A stretch of DNA of 64,000 nt from Alistipes sp. Lineage in GTDB: Bacteria; Bacteroidota; Bacteroidia; Bacteroidales; Rikenellaceae. How positions within the stretch are numbered: the stretch's first letter is position 1; the number at the start of each line of letters is the position of its first letter. Shown here piece by piece: positions 17,196-25,963 of this stretch. The DNA is taken from NCBI GenBank assembly GCA_020026395.1, contig JAHHQM010000001.1:248001-312000 (forward strand), written 5' to 3'. The notes under the pieces are model-generated. The model searched no databases. It was not told where the DNA came from and saw only the letters and a program-made list of their open reading frames with translations. Both the position numbers and the translations under genes were made by a program.

Positions 17196-20100
17196 TTATT
17201 TGGTTACGGGCATAAGGCGGATCGTGTAGCCGTAGGTGCCGGAGGTCGGAATCTGGTACTTTTCGAGGGTCTTGGGGCCGCACGAACCGTTACCGATACC
17301 GCACTGCATATAGTCCAGGTGAAGGACGATCTCCTCGCGCGGCCGGAGCTCCCATTCGTGCCCCTTCAGATCGCCCATCAGCTCGGCGTCGGTGTAATGA
17401 AGTGCCGAGAAATTCAGACGACCCTCCGCTTCAAGACGAATACCGCGACCTTCGTTATCGGTGAAGGTCAGATCGCGCACATCTTCGCGGTTACCCATTG
17501 TCTGGGGTTTCACGTAGTGCTCCTGCATTGCTTCGACGGTGGTGGTGTAGCGACCCAGATCCGAACCCACCTTGCGATCGACGTAGTTGGCCAGAGGGCC
17601 GCGTGCGTAGTACTCCACGTGGTTGAAATCACCGTTCAAAAGCAGCGACACGCCCATACGGCGCAGGTAATATTTGAAGGGGTTGTTCTCCATATCCTCC
17701 GAGGGTCGGGGTTTCATGGGCGTAAATTCGGTCGTAAGATCGATCACGCCGTCGGCATAGATCGTGTAGTTGATCGCGTAGTCGCAAAGACCTTCGGCTT
17801 GGCGCGAGGTCTTTACGCGAAGCGCCTTGCCGCGTTCGATCCACTCATAAGTGATCGTTCCCGTGGGGGCGAGGTGCGACGAGGTGTCGGCGAACGTGTC
17901 GTTCTCGATGAAACGGTGGTTGTCGAACACGGGGCCGTGGCCTTCGTGGATAAATTCGCGACCGTCGTAACGAAGTGAAGTCAGGACACCCGTCGTCGTG
18001 TCGAACGACAGCGACATACCTTTACCCGCGATCTCTACCGACGAGGCAGTTTTGCGGAGCGTGAGTGTGCCTTCCGTCGCTTTGGGGTCTTTTGCGCTCA
18101 AACGGGGCTTTTCGTTCAGGGCAAATTGTGCGGCGGCCATTTCGTGACCTGCCTTTGCCCAGTCGGTATCCTTTTTCAAGACGAAACGAACATTCAACAG
18201 GTACTCGTTCGAGGGTTCGATCTCGGTCGTGAAGGGGATGTAAAGCGTCTTGTCCTCGGCGGCAGGCAGCGTGAAATCGCGGATCGTACCCTGCTCGACC
18301 TCACGACCCGAACGCAATACCGACCAAACGATGTCGAACTCCGAAAGGTTGAGGAAGGCATAGCGGTTGCGGATCTTCACGCTGCGGGTCTCGGGATCGA
18401 AATTCTCGATCTTGATGTATTGGTAGATGCGTTTCACTTCGGCCAATTTGGCAGTCGGCTGACGGTCGGCCGTCACGATGCCGTTGTTGCAGAAGTTACC
18501 CTGGTGCGGACCGGGGAAATCGTAACCCGTGTAGAATCCGCGCATCTTGCCCGTCTTGAGCTCGGCGGGGTGGTAGATCGCCTGATCCGTCCAGTCCCAG
18601 ATGCAACCGCCGATCAGACGACGGCTCGATTCGATCAGATCCCAATACTCCTTGAGGTTGCCGATGGCGTTACCCATGGCGTGGGCATACTCGCATACGA
18701 AATGCGGGCGGGGATCGTCGCTGCGGTCGTGCTGCAAAAGACGTTCGAGCGAGGGGTACATGTCGGAGGTGAGGTCGGTGTGATTCCAACTGCCCTGACC
18801 TTCGTAGTGAATGATGCGGTTGTCGAGTGCCTTCACGGCGTTGTACGTGTCGGTGAAGTTCTCGCCGTCGCCGCTCTCGTTACCCAGCGACCAGAAGATG
18901 ACCGAGGGGTGGTTGCGGTCGCGCAACACCATACGCACGGCACGATCCACAAAGGCGGGTGCCCAGCTGCGCATCGAGCTGATCGAGGTGTTGGCGTGGC
19001 ATTCGATGTCGGCCTCATCGACCACATACAGTCCGTAATGGTCGAACATCGCGTACATCTTGTCCTGATTGGGGTAGTGGCTCGTACGGATGGTGTTGAG
19101 ATTGTTCTGCTTGAAGAGGATCACGTCGTTGAGCATCGACTCGACATCGACCGCGCGACCCAGCACGGGGTGGGTGTCGTGGCGGTTGGCGCCCTTGAAT
19201 ACGATGCGGCGGCCGTTGATGTAGACCAGACGATCCTTGATTTCGATGTGGCGAAAGCCGTATTTGGTCGAGAAGGTCTCGGTCAGATTGCCTCGACGGT
19301 CGTAAAGCGAAAGCACCACGGTGTAGAGATTGGGCGTCTCGGCCGTCCACGGCAGAAGGTGATCGAGGGCAATGCGGAACGACTCCTGACGATTCTCGAA
19401 GGTCGTCACGGCGTTTTTACCCTTGAAGGTTTCCGATTTGCGGATTTCGTCCGCGGCAATGCGTTTGCCTGCGGGATCGAACACTTCGAGCGAAAGGGTG
19501 TAGTCGGCGTGACGGCTCTCGTCGCGCTTGCTGATCCACGTATCGACCTGCAACGTGCCGCGATCGTAAGCGGGAGCTTCGAGCGAGGACGAGATGCGGT
19601 GGTCGCGGATGAAGGTACGGGGGGTGGCGAACAAATACACGTCACGATAGATACCGCTCATGCGGAACATATCCTGACACTCGAGGTAGCTGCCGTCCGA
19701 CCAGCGGATGACCTGCACCGAGATCGTGTTCTTGCCGGGGCGTACGTAGGCCGTAATGTCAAATTCGTGGTCGTTGTTTGCGCCCTGCGTGTAGCCGACA
19801 TAGCGGCCGTTGATCCAGACGTAGGCCGCGCTGTAAATACCGCCGAAGTGAACGAATACCTGTTTGTCCTCCCACGATTCGGGCAGGTCGAAATCACGGC
19901 GATACGATCCCACGGGATTCACGCCGTAGTCCTTGTACGGCTCGCGGCGTTCGATGTAGGGCGGTTTGTTGGCGTGGGGGTATTCCACGTTGCAGTAGAT
20001 CGGCGTGCCGTAACCCTGCATCTCCCAGTTGGAGGGTACGGTGATCTCGTCCCACGACGCGACATCGAAATCCTCGCGGAAGAAATCCGTGGGGCGTTCT

Positions 20101-20384
20101 TCGGTCGAATCGACATAGAAGAATTTCCACATGCCGTTGAGCGAGCGGTAAAGCTCCGAACGGGGCGTGACCCACGGCGTGCGGTAGTAGGCGTCGGAGG
20201 TCATCTGCTCATGCGACGAGTAGGGGATATAGGTGGCATGACCGGCTTCTTTGTGTTCTTCGAAGACGGTTTCGTTTTCCCAATAGGCGGGCGGTAACGA
20301 GTCTTGGGCAAGGCTGTTTGCCCCGATCAGCAATGCGGCGCAGAGTGAAAGTGTGCGCAAAGAGGGGATTAATTTGAATTTCAT
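17196..20384 (-). CDS. Glycoside hydrolase family 2 beta-galactosidase (LacZ-like)
   Basis: 1062 residues with a signal peptide (cleavage after ...GANSLAQ), so the enzyme acts in the periplasm or at the surface. Domain order is as in LacZ: a sugar-binding jelly roll (about 60-230), an Ig-like domain (about 235-360), a TIM barrel (about 365-660), a DUF4981-type domain and the C-terminal Bgal_small_N domain (from about 790). The acid/base Glu is in VIFWSLGNESGDG and the nucleophile Glu in HFVCEYAHAMGN. It probably removes beta-linked galactose from host or plant glycans. No SusC/D pair is adjacent. The promoter box is 26 bases upstream, and ispF follows after 13 bases. Confidence 0.94.
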   Translation of the reverse strand: MKFKLIPSLRTLSLCAALLIGANSLAQDSLPPAYWENETVFEEHKEAGHATYIPYSSHEQMTSDAYYRTPWVTPRSELYRSLNGMWKFFYVDSTEERPTDFFREDFDVASWDEITVPSNWEMQGYGTPIYCNVEYPHANKPPYIERREPYKDYGVNPVGSYRRDFDLPESWEDKQVFVHFGGIYSAAYVWINGRYVGYTQGANNDHEFDITAYVRPGKNTISVQVIRWSDGSYLECQDMFRMSGIYRDVYLFATPRTFIRDHRISSSLEAPAYDRGTLQVDTWISKRDESRHADYTLSLEVFDPAGKRIAADEIRKSETFKGKNAVTTFENRQESFRIALDHLLPWTAETPNLYTVVLSLYDRRGNLTETFSTKYGFRHIEIKDRLVYINGRRIVFKGANRHDTHPVLGRAVDVESMLNDVILFKQNNLNTIRTSHYPNQDKMYAMFDHYGLYVVDEADIECHANTSISSMRSWAPAFVDRAVRMVLRDRNHPSVIFWSLGNESGDGENFTDTYNAVKALDNRIIHYEGQGSWNHTDLTSDMYPSLERLLQHDRSDDPRPHFVCEYAHAMGNAIGNLKEYWDLIESSRRLIGGCIWDWTDQAIYHPAELKTGKMRGFYTGYDFPGPHQGNFCNNGIVTADRQPTAKLAEVKRIYQYIKIENFDPETRSVKIRNRYAFLNLSEFDIVWSVLRSGREVEQGTIRDFTLPAAEDKTLYIPFTTEIEPSNEYLLNVRFVLKKDTDWAKAGHEMAAAQFALNEKPRLSAKDPKATEGTLTLRKTASSVEIAGKGMSLSFDTTTGVLTSLRYDGREFIHEGHGPVFDNHRFIENDTFADTSSHLAPTGTITYEWIERGKALRVKTSRQAEGLCDYAINYTIYADGVIDLTTEFTPMKPRPSEDMENNPFKYYLRRMGVSLLLNGDFNHVEYYARGPLANYVDRKVGSDLGRYTTTVEAMQEHYVKPQTMGNREDVRDLTFTDNEGRGIRLEAEGRLNFSALHYTDAELMGDLKGHEWELRPREEIVLHLDYMQCGIGNGSCGPKTLEKYQIPTSGTYGYTIRLMPVTK

Positions 20385-20410
20385 GTTGTTTTCACGGAAT
20401 TGTTTGTGGA

Positions 20411-20418
20411 CAAAGATA
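20411..20418 (-). promoter_or_regulatory. -7 box TATCTTTG of the beta-galactosidase/ispF unit
   Basis: Minus strand TATCTTTG, 26 bases before the ATG at 20384. Confidence 0.65.
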
Positions 20419-20452
20419 CTAAAAAAACCGATCCGAACGGGCGTTCCACAAA

Positions 20453-20488
20453 AAAGAGAGAATCCTTACGCGAAGGGTTCTCTCTTTT
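20453..20488 (-). terminator. Terminator of DUF4405 gene
   Basis: Long stem AAAAGAGAGAA...CCTT / AAGG...TTCTCTCTTTT. In the minus direction six T follow. It lies just after the stop at 20499. Confidence 0.85.
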
Positions 20489-20498
20489 AGGCCTCGGT

Positions 20499-20870
20499 CT
20501 ACAGGAAAAGGTAATTGGCGAAGATCCACGGAAGGACGGTTGCCAGAAGAATTACCACAAACAGCAGATAAACGCCCCAACGGAGCGGTTTATAGGGGAT
20601 GTGCTTCTTGAAAAAGGCGGTGACGGCCTCCCGATGGAACATGATATGGAGCAGGAGCAGAACCAGAAGCGATACACCCAAGACGGTGTGCAGATCGCCC
20701 CAGAAGTGACGGATCAGGCGGTTGTACTTGACCAGTCCGTCTACGCCGTGACGGTGGGCGATGCAGGGCGGCATGACGTAGTTGATGATGAATCCCGTGA
20801 TCGACACGGCCGCAATGTTCAGGAACAGCAACAGGTCGATCCATAGATTAGTGTTGAATCGGTTTTTCAT
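20499..20870 (-). CDS. DUF4405 membrane protein (possible b-type haem protein)
   Basis: 123 residues from the start MKNRFNTNLW. Three membrane helices are seen at about 9-30, 55-76 and 97-118. Conserved histidines sit near helix ends (IAHRHG, RHFWGDLHTVLG, LHIMFHREAV). The pattern, with DLHTxxG and LLLHIxxH, fits the DUF4405 family related to cytochrome b561/formate dehydrogenase gamma folds, in which such histidines bind haem. A frame extension 21 residues upstream lacks support. It sits divergent from the His-rich protein/TonB receptor pair, so a shared metal or redox theme is possible but not shown. Confidence 0.75.
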   Translation of the reverse strand: MKNRFNTNLWIDLLLFLNIAAVSITGFIINYVMPPCIAHRHGVDGLVKYNRLIRHFWGDLHTVLGVSLLVLLLLHIMFHREAVTAFFKKHIPYKPLRWGVYLLFVVILLATVLPWIFANYLFL

Positions 20871-20902
20871 ATAAAAGGTGTGTGTTATGTGTGTTTTCGC
20901 AC

Positions 20903-20910
20903 CCAAGATA
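20903..20910 (-). promoter_or_regulatory. Possible -7 box TATCTTGG of DUF4405 gene
   Basis: Minus strand TATCTTGG, one mismatch from TAnnTTTG, 32 bases before the ATG. Confidence 0.35.
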
Positions 20911-20988
20911 CTCAATGTTTTCTTTTTTGGCAAATATGCCCGATGATATGGCCCGAGAGGGCTTTTGAAAAAGATTGTTGTTTAGATA

Positions 20989-21020
20989 TTTGGTGATCCG
21001 ACGAATAATTTTTACCTTTG
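20989..21020 (+). promoter_or_regulatory. Promoter of His-rich protein/TonB receptor (TTTG - 20 - TACCTTTG)
   Basis: TTTG at 20989-20992 and TACCTTTG at 21013-21020 match the Bacteroidetes consensus at ideal spacing. The next in-frame start, GTG at 21026, lies only five bases on. Confidence 0.75.
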
Positions 21021-21025
21021 CGTCT

Positions 21026-21364
21026 GTGAAATCCTACGGACATAAGATTATTGCTCTGGGACTCCTGTTGCTCTTCGCAACGTACTGGTCTTCCATCACG
21101 CTTTTTCCGCACGCCCACCGCATTGGTGATCGTGTTTATGTCCACTCGCACCCCTTCGCCGATGCGAACAACCACACCCACTCCGCACAGCAGTTGCAGG
21201 TCATCGAGTACCTTTCGTTGCTGTTGGTGGCTTCGGTTTCGATCGCAACGGCCGTCATTCACCTCACGGCGATCCGCTATTATTTCAAAGTGCCCGTTGT
21301 TGTGGCACGTCAGTCGTCGCCGATCCGCGTCTGCGGACTGAGGGCTCCTCCTGTTATGGCATAA
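21026..21364 (+). CDS. His-rich small membrane/periplasmic protein, probable metal-uptake partner
   Basis: 112 residues from the GTG at 21026. An in-frame ATG at 20975 lies upstream of the promoter box and is rejected. The first hydrophobic segment (about 5-22) is followed by a periplasmic stretch with seven histidines (FPHAHRIGDRVYVHSHPFADANNHTHSAQQ). A second membrane helix (about 63-82) and a basic C-terminus follow. Similar His-rich small proteins are found beside TonB-dependent receptors in Bacteroides; I recall the pattern rather than a named family. The histidines suggest binding of zinc, copper or haem for the receptor 116 bases downstream. The function is inference. The mRNA would be leaderless or nearly so. 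Confidence 0.65.
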   Translation: MKSYGHKIIALGLLLLFATYWSSITLFPHAHRIGDRVYVHSHPFADANNHTHSAQQLQVIEYLSLLLVASVSIATAVIHLTAIRYYFKVPVVVARQSSPIRVCGLRAPPVMA

Positions 21365-21480
21365 TTTCCCGAAAAGACATGTGTGCGGTGCATTTATATA
21401 TATAAGTATGCCCCGCGCGTTCCGGTATGACCGTCCCTGTGAAGGGCGGTTGCTTATTCACCATAACAGATATTCAAATA

Positions 21481-23835
21481 ATGAAAAAATATATTTTAGG
21501 AGCATTGTTGCTCCTTATGCCCTTGTGCTTGTTTGCCGAGGGTGAGGAGACCGTATATAAACCCCGGAAAAAACAAAGCGATGCCAACATCACGGGTCAC
21601 GTCATCGATGCCAAGACGGGCGAACACCTGGCCTATGCCACAGTAGCCGTCAAGGGTACGACATTCGGTGCGGCAACCGATGCCACGGGTCACTACTTCA
21701 TGAAGAACCTGATGCCCGGCGAATTTACTCTGTCGGCTTCGGCCATCGGTTACAAGACGCTCGAGCAGACCATCCGCATCGAGGGCAAGCGCACCATCGA
21801 GGTGAACTTCAGCCTCGTCGAGGAGGCGCTGGCCGTGGAGGAGGTTGTCGTTTCGGCAAGCCGTACGGAGACCAACAAGAAATGTTCGCCGACGATCGTG
21901 TCGGTGGCCTCGACCCAGCTCTTCGAGAGTGTCGCTTCGAGCAACCTGGCCGAGTCGATGAACTTCCAGTCGGGTTTGCGTGTCGAGAACAATTGCAGCA
22001 ACTGCGGTACGACCCAGTTGCGTATCAACGGTCTGGAGGGTCAGTATTCGCAGATCCTGCTGGACAGCCGTCCCATTTTCAGCTCGCTGGCCGGAGTGTA
22101 TGGTCTGGAGCAGCTGCCCGTGGCGATGGTCGAGCGTGTGGAGGTGATCCGCGGTGGCGGTTCGGCGCTGTTCGGTGCCAATGCCATCGGCGGTGTGGTG
22201 AACATCATCACCAAAGAGCCCGTGCGTAACTCGCTGACGCTGTCGAACACGACCAACGTGATGCGTGGCGGTAATGTCGATCTGAATACCTCGCTCAATG
22301 GTTCGTTCGTGTCGGACGACTACAAGACGGGTGTCTACCTGTTCGGTATGGTCAAGGATCGTGACGATTACGACCGCAACGGCGACGGTTTCTCGGATCT
22401 GCCCCGTCTGAATTCCGAGACGGTCGGTTTCCGTGCCTATTACAATACGTCTGCCTATACCCGTTTGACTGCCGAATATCACCATGTACACGAGTTCCGT
22501 CGTGGTGGTAACAAATTCGACATGCCGCCCCACGAGGCCGATATTGCCGAGCAGTTGGATCACAAGATCAACGGAGGCGGTTTGAAATTCGATTACTTCA
22601 GTCCGAACAACCACCATCGTGTCGGTTTGTACACCTCGGTGCAGGGCATCGACCGTAACAGTTATTTCGGTACCGATCAGAACAAGACGACTTACGGTAA
22701 GACCGACGACCGCACGATCGTGACCGGTGGCCAATATACCTATTCCTTCGACAAATGTCTGTTTATGCCTGCCGAACTTACCGCTGGTGTCGAATATACC
22801 TATAACAAATTGAATGACAAGTATCTTGCTTTGAAACGCAACTTCAGTCAGGAGACCCACGCCACGGGTTTCTTCTTCCAGAACGAGTGGCGCAGCAAGA
22901 AACTCAACTTCCTGATCGGAGGCCGATTGGATAAGCATAACATGATGGATGATGTGGTTTTCTCGCCGCGTGTGAATGTCCGTTACAGCCCCATTGAGAA
23001 GGTCGGTCTGCGTGCAAGTTATTCGAGCGGTTATCGCGCTCCGCAGGCTTACAACGAGGATTTGCACATCAGTGCTCTGGATGGAAAACTGGCCGTGATC
23101 CGTCTTGCGGACGGACTGAAACCCGAATATTCGCACAGTTTCAGCGGCTCGATCGACCTGTATCACAATTTCGGACGTTTGCAGACCAATCTGTTGATCG
23201 AAGGTTTCTACACGATGCTCGACGATGTGTTCGCGCTGGAAAAGGTCGGCGAAGATGAGCAGGGTAATGTGATTATGGAGCGTCGCAACGCATCGGGTGC
23301 CAAGATCGGCGGTGTAGGTTTCGAGTTGAAAGCGGGTATCCCCAACCGATTCGAGGTTCAGATGGGTTACACCTATCAGCAGAGCCGTTACAACTGCCCG
23401 GAGGGGTGGTCGGATCAGGTCGATTCAAACGGAAAGCCTGTTCTTGAGGCTCAGCGTCGTATGTTTCGCTCGCCCGATCACTACGGATATATCACCGCCA
23501 ACTGCAACATCACGCACGATTTCACGGCTTCGGTCTTCGGTAACTTTACGGGGCGTATGCTCGTACAACACAACCATGGTGGTGAGGATGCCGAGGGGAA
23601 TACAATCGAATTTGATAGCGAGCGTCTGACGCCGAATTTCTTCGATATGGGTCTGCGCCTGTCGTATGAGTTCCACCTTACGAAGCAACTCCGACTGGAA
23701 CTGAATGCCGGTGTGAAGAATGTTTTCGACAGTTTCCAGAAGGATATCGACTTCGGATCGGGTAAGGATGGTGCTTACATCTATGGTCCTGCCACGCCCC
23801 GTACATTCTTTGTCGGTGTAAAGTTTGCCCTGTAG
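21481..23835 (+). CDS. TonB-dependent outer-membrane receptor (metal/haem type)
   Basis: 784 residues from MKKYILGALLLL (signal peptide ending near LFAEG). An N-terminal carboxypeptidase-regulatory-like domain (about 36-115, ITGHVIDAKTGEHLAYATVAVKG) precedes the TonB-box region VEEVVVSASRTE. The plug (about 130-250) contains NNCSNCGTTQLRINGL and VERVEVIRGGGSALFGANAIGGVVNIITK. A 22-strand-type barrel ends in FFVGVKFAL. It lacks a SusD partner and is of the colicin/siderophore/metal receptor type. The CxxC in the plug and the His-rich neighbour upstream point to a metal or metal complex as ligand. It is probably co-transcribed with that gene; the 116-base gap shows no promoter. Confidence 0.93.
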   Translation: MKKYILGALLLLMPLCLFAEGEETVYKPRKKQSDANITGHVIDAKTGEHLAYATVAVKGTTFGAATDATGHYFMKNLMPGEFTLSASAIGYKTLEQTIRIEGKRTIEVNFSLVEEALAVEEVVVSASRTETNKKCSPTIVSVASTQLFESVASSNLAESMNFQSGLRVENNCSNCGTTQLRINGLEGQYSQILLDSRPIFSSLAGVYGLEQLPVAMVERVEVIRGGGSALFGANAIGGVVNIITKEPVRNSLTLSNTTNVMRGGNVDLNTSLNGSFVSDDYKTGVYLFGMVKDRDDYDRNGDGFSDLPRLNSETVGFRAYYNTSAYTRLTAEYHHVHEFRRGGNKFDMPPHEADIAEQLDHKINGGGLKFDYFSPNNHHRVGLYTSVQGIDRNSYFGTDQNKTTYGKTDDRTIVTGGQYTYSFDKCLFMPAELTAGVEYTYNKLNDKYLALKRNFSQETHATGFFFQNEWRSKKLNFLIGGRLDKHNMMDDVVFSPRVNVRYSPIEKVGLRASYSSGYRAPQAYNEDLHISALDGKLAVIRLADGLKPEYSHSFSGSIDLYHNFGRLQTNLLIEGFYTMLDDVFALEKVGEDEQGNVIMERRNASGAKIGGVGFELKAGIPNRFEVQMGYTYQQSRYNCPEGWSDQVDSNGKPVLEAQRRMFRSPDHYGYITANCNITHDFTASVFGNFTGRMLVQHNHGGEDAEGNTIEFDSERLTPNFFDMGLRLSYEFHLTKQLRLELNAGVKNVFDSFQKDIDFGSGKDGAYIYGPATPRTFFVGVKFAL

Positions 23836-23855
23836 GATTGCGGAGGTATTTCAAC

Positions 23856-23893
23856 AAAAAATCCGCTCTTCAATGTCGAAGAGCGGATTTTTT
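23856..23893. terminator. Two-way terminator (TonB receptor / DUF4250 gene)
   Basis: Stem AAAAATCCGCTCTTC / GAAGAGCGGATTTTT, with A/T runs on both strands. Confidence 0.92.
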
Positions 23894-23913
23894 ATGGTTT
23901 GCAGAGTAACAGA

Positions 23914-24093
23914 CTACCAGAATTTGTTGTGTTCTGTGCTGTATTCGACCCCTGCTTCCGAAAGGGTTTGTTCCAACTCGGCGCGATCGATCTGCATATC
24001 GTCGCAGAGCGCATCGAGGGAAGCGTATTCGTCACGCAGTTTCATGTTCACGAAACTGAACAGGATCATGGGATCGGAGGGAAGCGACTTCAT
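23914..24093 (-). CDS. DUF4250 family small protein
   Basis: A 59-residue protein starting MKSLPSDPMILFSFVNMKLRDEY and continuing SLDALCDDMQIDRAELEQTLSEAGVEYSTEHNKFW. The sequence PxDPMILxSFVNxKLRDxYxSLDALCDD is diagnostic of DUF4250, a short, probably cytosolic protein of unknown function in gut anaerobes (Bacteroidetes and Firmicutes). The predicted fold is a helix-turn-helix-like pair of helices. It has a complete promoter at 24120-24150 and shares the terminator with the TonB receptor. It is below many length cutoffs and easily missed. Confidence 0.87.
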   Translation of the reverse strand: MKSLPSDPMILFSFVNMKLRDEYASLDALCDDMQIDRAELEQTLSEAGVEYSTEHNKFW

Positions 24094-24119
24094 TTCTTAA
24101 ATAATTTTAAATTTGCCCG

Positions 24120-24150
24120 CAAAAATAGGGCAATCCTCCGACAAAAGCAA
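24120..24150 (-). promoter_or_regulatory. Promoter of DUF4250 gene (TTG - 20 - TATTTTTG)
   Basis: Minus strand TTG (24148-24150), then TATTTTTG (24120-24127), 26 bases before the ATG. The TTG falls just inside the neighbouring intergenic edge. Confidence 0.65.
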
Positions 24151-24158
24151 ATAATCCG

Positions 24159-25010
24159 TTATAAAGGCTTTCGGTCGGCGTAATTCGGGTAGCGGAATTG
24201 CGGGATGCCGAGTGCCATGATGGCGTGGATGCGCCCGTCGATGCTCAAGGGACGGGTGAGTTGTTTCTGACCCTTGCGAAGGGTTGTAAGCACAAATCCC
24301 ATATAGATCTGACTGATGCCCAGCGTCTCGGCCATCAGCGATCCGTTTTGATAGGCGAGGTTGCAATCCTCCGCGCCGAATCGGTATTTCGGGGGCGTGT
24401 GGAAGAAGATCAGCGTTGTGGCATGACGCAGGATGGGATCTTCGCCCGCATCGTGACGCCGCTTCAGCCCCTTGAATACGGGAACGTAGCGGTAGAGGTC
24501 GGGGCGCAGCGGCTTGAGAAAAACCTTGATGAGCGGAAACTCCAACAGGCGTACCAACCGCATTAAGGTGCGGATTGTGTGGTCGGCAACCAATTTCAGC
24601 TTTTGGGGATCGTCCACCACGGTGAAGGAGACTAGTTGCGAATTGGTGGCCGTCGGGGCGCAGTGAGCCGCTTCGAGGATCTTGCGGATTGCCTCTTGGG
24701 GTATGGGATGCGGCGTCAGGGCTCGGTTTGAACGGCGTGCCTTCAGCAGGAGCATCAGCTGATCGGGCGAGGGGAGCGCCGTGTAGTCGATCGGGTGGAT
24801 GTGCTCCTCGGGGAAGAGACTGTGACGGACGGCACCCTGCGGGCAGGCATCCACACAATGACCGCATCCGATGCACCGTTCGGGGTGTCGGATGCCGATC
24901 GGATCGCCCTTGTGCTCCTGCGTGAAGATCAGCGAAGGGCATACCCTCACGCACCGACCGCAGGTGATGCAGGCAGAGGTGACGGTGATGGCGGGTGTGG
25001 AGGCGTTCAT
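24159..25010 (-). CDS. Ferredoxin-nitroreductase fusion protein
   Basis: 283 residues. The N-terminal 65 residues hold two 4Fe-4S motifs (CITCGRCVRVCP and CIGCGHCVDACP). A nitroreductase-like flavin domain follows, with RRSNRAL for FMN phosphate contact, APTATNSQLVSF, and a C-terminal GISQIYMGFVLT and LGIPQFRYP. Fusions of this kind are common in anaerobes and probably move electrons from ferredoxin clusters to FMN for reduction of nitro, quinone or other acceptors. The substrate is unknown. It begins six bases after exoA and is co-transcribed with it. A long overlapping frame in another phase (24097-25464) is a shadow. Confidence 0.9.
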   Translation of the reverse strand: MNASTPAITVTSACITCGRCVRVCPSLIFTQEHKGDPIGIRHPERCIGCGHCVDACPQGAVRHSLFPEEHIHPIDYTALPSPDQLMLLLKARRSNRALTPHPIPQEAIRKILEAAHCAPTATNSQLVSFTVVDDPQKLKLVADHTIRTLMRLVRLLEFPLIKVFLKPLRPDLYRYVPVFKGLKRRHDAGEDPILRHATTLIFFHTPPKYRFGAEDCNLAYQNGSLMAETLGISQIYMGFVLTTLRKGQKQLTRPLSIDGRIHAIMALGIPQFRYPNYADRKPL

Positions 25011-25016
25011 TGCGGG

Positions 25017-25772
25017 TTAAAGATCGAGGGTGACCTCTACGGGGCAGTGATCCGATCCGAAAATCTCGTTGTGGATCTTTGCGCCGAGGAGTTTGTCGCG
25101 AAGACATTCCGAAGCGAGGAAGTAGTCGATACGCCAACCCGCATTCTTCTCGCGGGCGCGGAAACGGTACGACCACCACGAATAAGCACCCTCCAGATCG
25201 GGGTAGAAGTGGCGGAACGTGTCGATGAATCCCGCATCGAGCAAGAGTTGGAACTTCTCGCGCTCCTGATCCGTAAAACCTGCATTCATGCGGTTGGTTT
25301 TGGGGTTCTTGAGGTCGATTTCGCGGTGTGCCACGTTCAAATCGCCACACACCAACACGGGTTTGGTCTGATCCAGCTTCTGGAGGTGGGCACGGAAGGC
25401 ATCGTCCCACGTCATGCGGTAATCGAGGCGTTTGAGCTCGTCCTGCGAGTTGGGCGTGTAGCACGTGACGAGGAAAAACTTTTCGAATTCGAGCGTGATG
25501 ACGCGTCCTTCGTGGTCGTGCTCCTCGATGCCGAGTCCGTAGGTGACGTTCAGCGGGGTGTGCTTCGAGAAGATCGCCGTCCCCGAATAACCTTTCTTTT
25601 CGGCGTAGTTCCAGTAGGAGGTATATCCTTCAAAGGCAAGGTCGAGCTGACCGGCCTGCATTTTGGTTTCCTGAAGGCAGAAGAAATCGGCATCGAGCGC
25701 CGAGAACGATTCGCGGAATCCTTTCTCGCAGCAGGCACGGATGCCGTTTACGTTCCATGAAATGAGTTTCAT
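25017..25772 (-). CDS. exoA: Exodeoxyribonuclease III / AP endonuclease
   Basis: 251 residues. It cuts DNA at abasic sites in base excision repair. ISWNVNGIRA at the N-terminus, LQETKMQ (metal Glu), the GDLNVAHREIDL motif, and the C-terminal WRIDYFLAS and GSDHCPV (catalytic Asp-His) identify the ExoIII/APE1 family. The start MKLISWNVNG at 25772 agrees with the family; the frame extends 18 codons upstream without homology. No standard promoter box is visible in the 150 bases upstream. The ferredoxin-nitroreductase gene follows after six bases. Confidence 0.95.
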   Translation of the reverse strand: MKLISWNVNGIRACCEKGFRESFSALDADFFCLQETKMQAGQLDLAFEGYTSYWNYAEKKGYSGTAIFSKHTPLNVTYGLGIEEHDHEGRVITLEFEKFFLVTCYTPNSQDELKRLDYRMTWDDAFRAHLQKLDQTKPVLVCGDLNVAHREIDLKNPKTNRMNAGFTDQEREKFQLLLDAGFIDTFRHFYPDLEGAYSWWSYRFRAREKNAGWRIDYFLASECLRDKLLGAKIHNEIFGSDHCPVEVTLDL

Positions 25773-25929
25773 TGTGCAGAGTGTTAATTGTTTGGATGGT
25801 TCGGACAAATCGCTTGCCCGACGCAAATTCGGTACAATTTATGGAAAAAATCCAAAACGGCAAAATCCGCGGGCGGTTCCTTCCGAAAGAAAAGCCGTGC
25901 GGAAATTACCCGCGATCCTAAAAAATGAG

Positions 25930-25937
25930 TATCTTTG
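25930..25937 (+). promoter_or_regulatory. -7 box TATCTTTG of ugd
   Basis: TATCTTTG, 26 bases before the ATG at 25964. It overlaps and excludes the earlier ATG at 25925. Confidence 0.65.
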
Positions 25938-25963
25938 TCCAAATAACACAACACAAAAGCTTT

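Noticed and set aside
18126..20297. A 723-codon open frame on the plus strand across the beta-galactosidase
   Set aside because: Antisense shadow of a gene with full GH2 motifs; no promoter, no family.
21365..21480. Cobalamin riboswitch before the TonB receptor
   Set aside because: No B12-box or other conserved riboswitch core is seen in the 116 bases.
21496..23166. A 556-codon minus frame across the TonB receptor
   Set aside because: Antisense shadow; lacks any recognisable fold or start signal.
24097..25464. A 455-codon minus frame overlapping the ferredoxin-nitroreductase and exoA
   Set aside because: Same strand, other phase. The two genes it overlaps have intact catalytic motifs, and its protein is Pro/Arg-rich nonsense.
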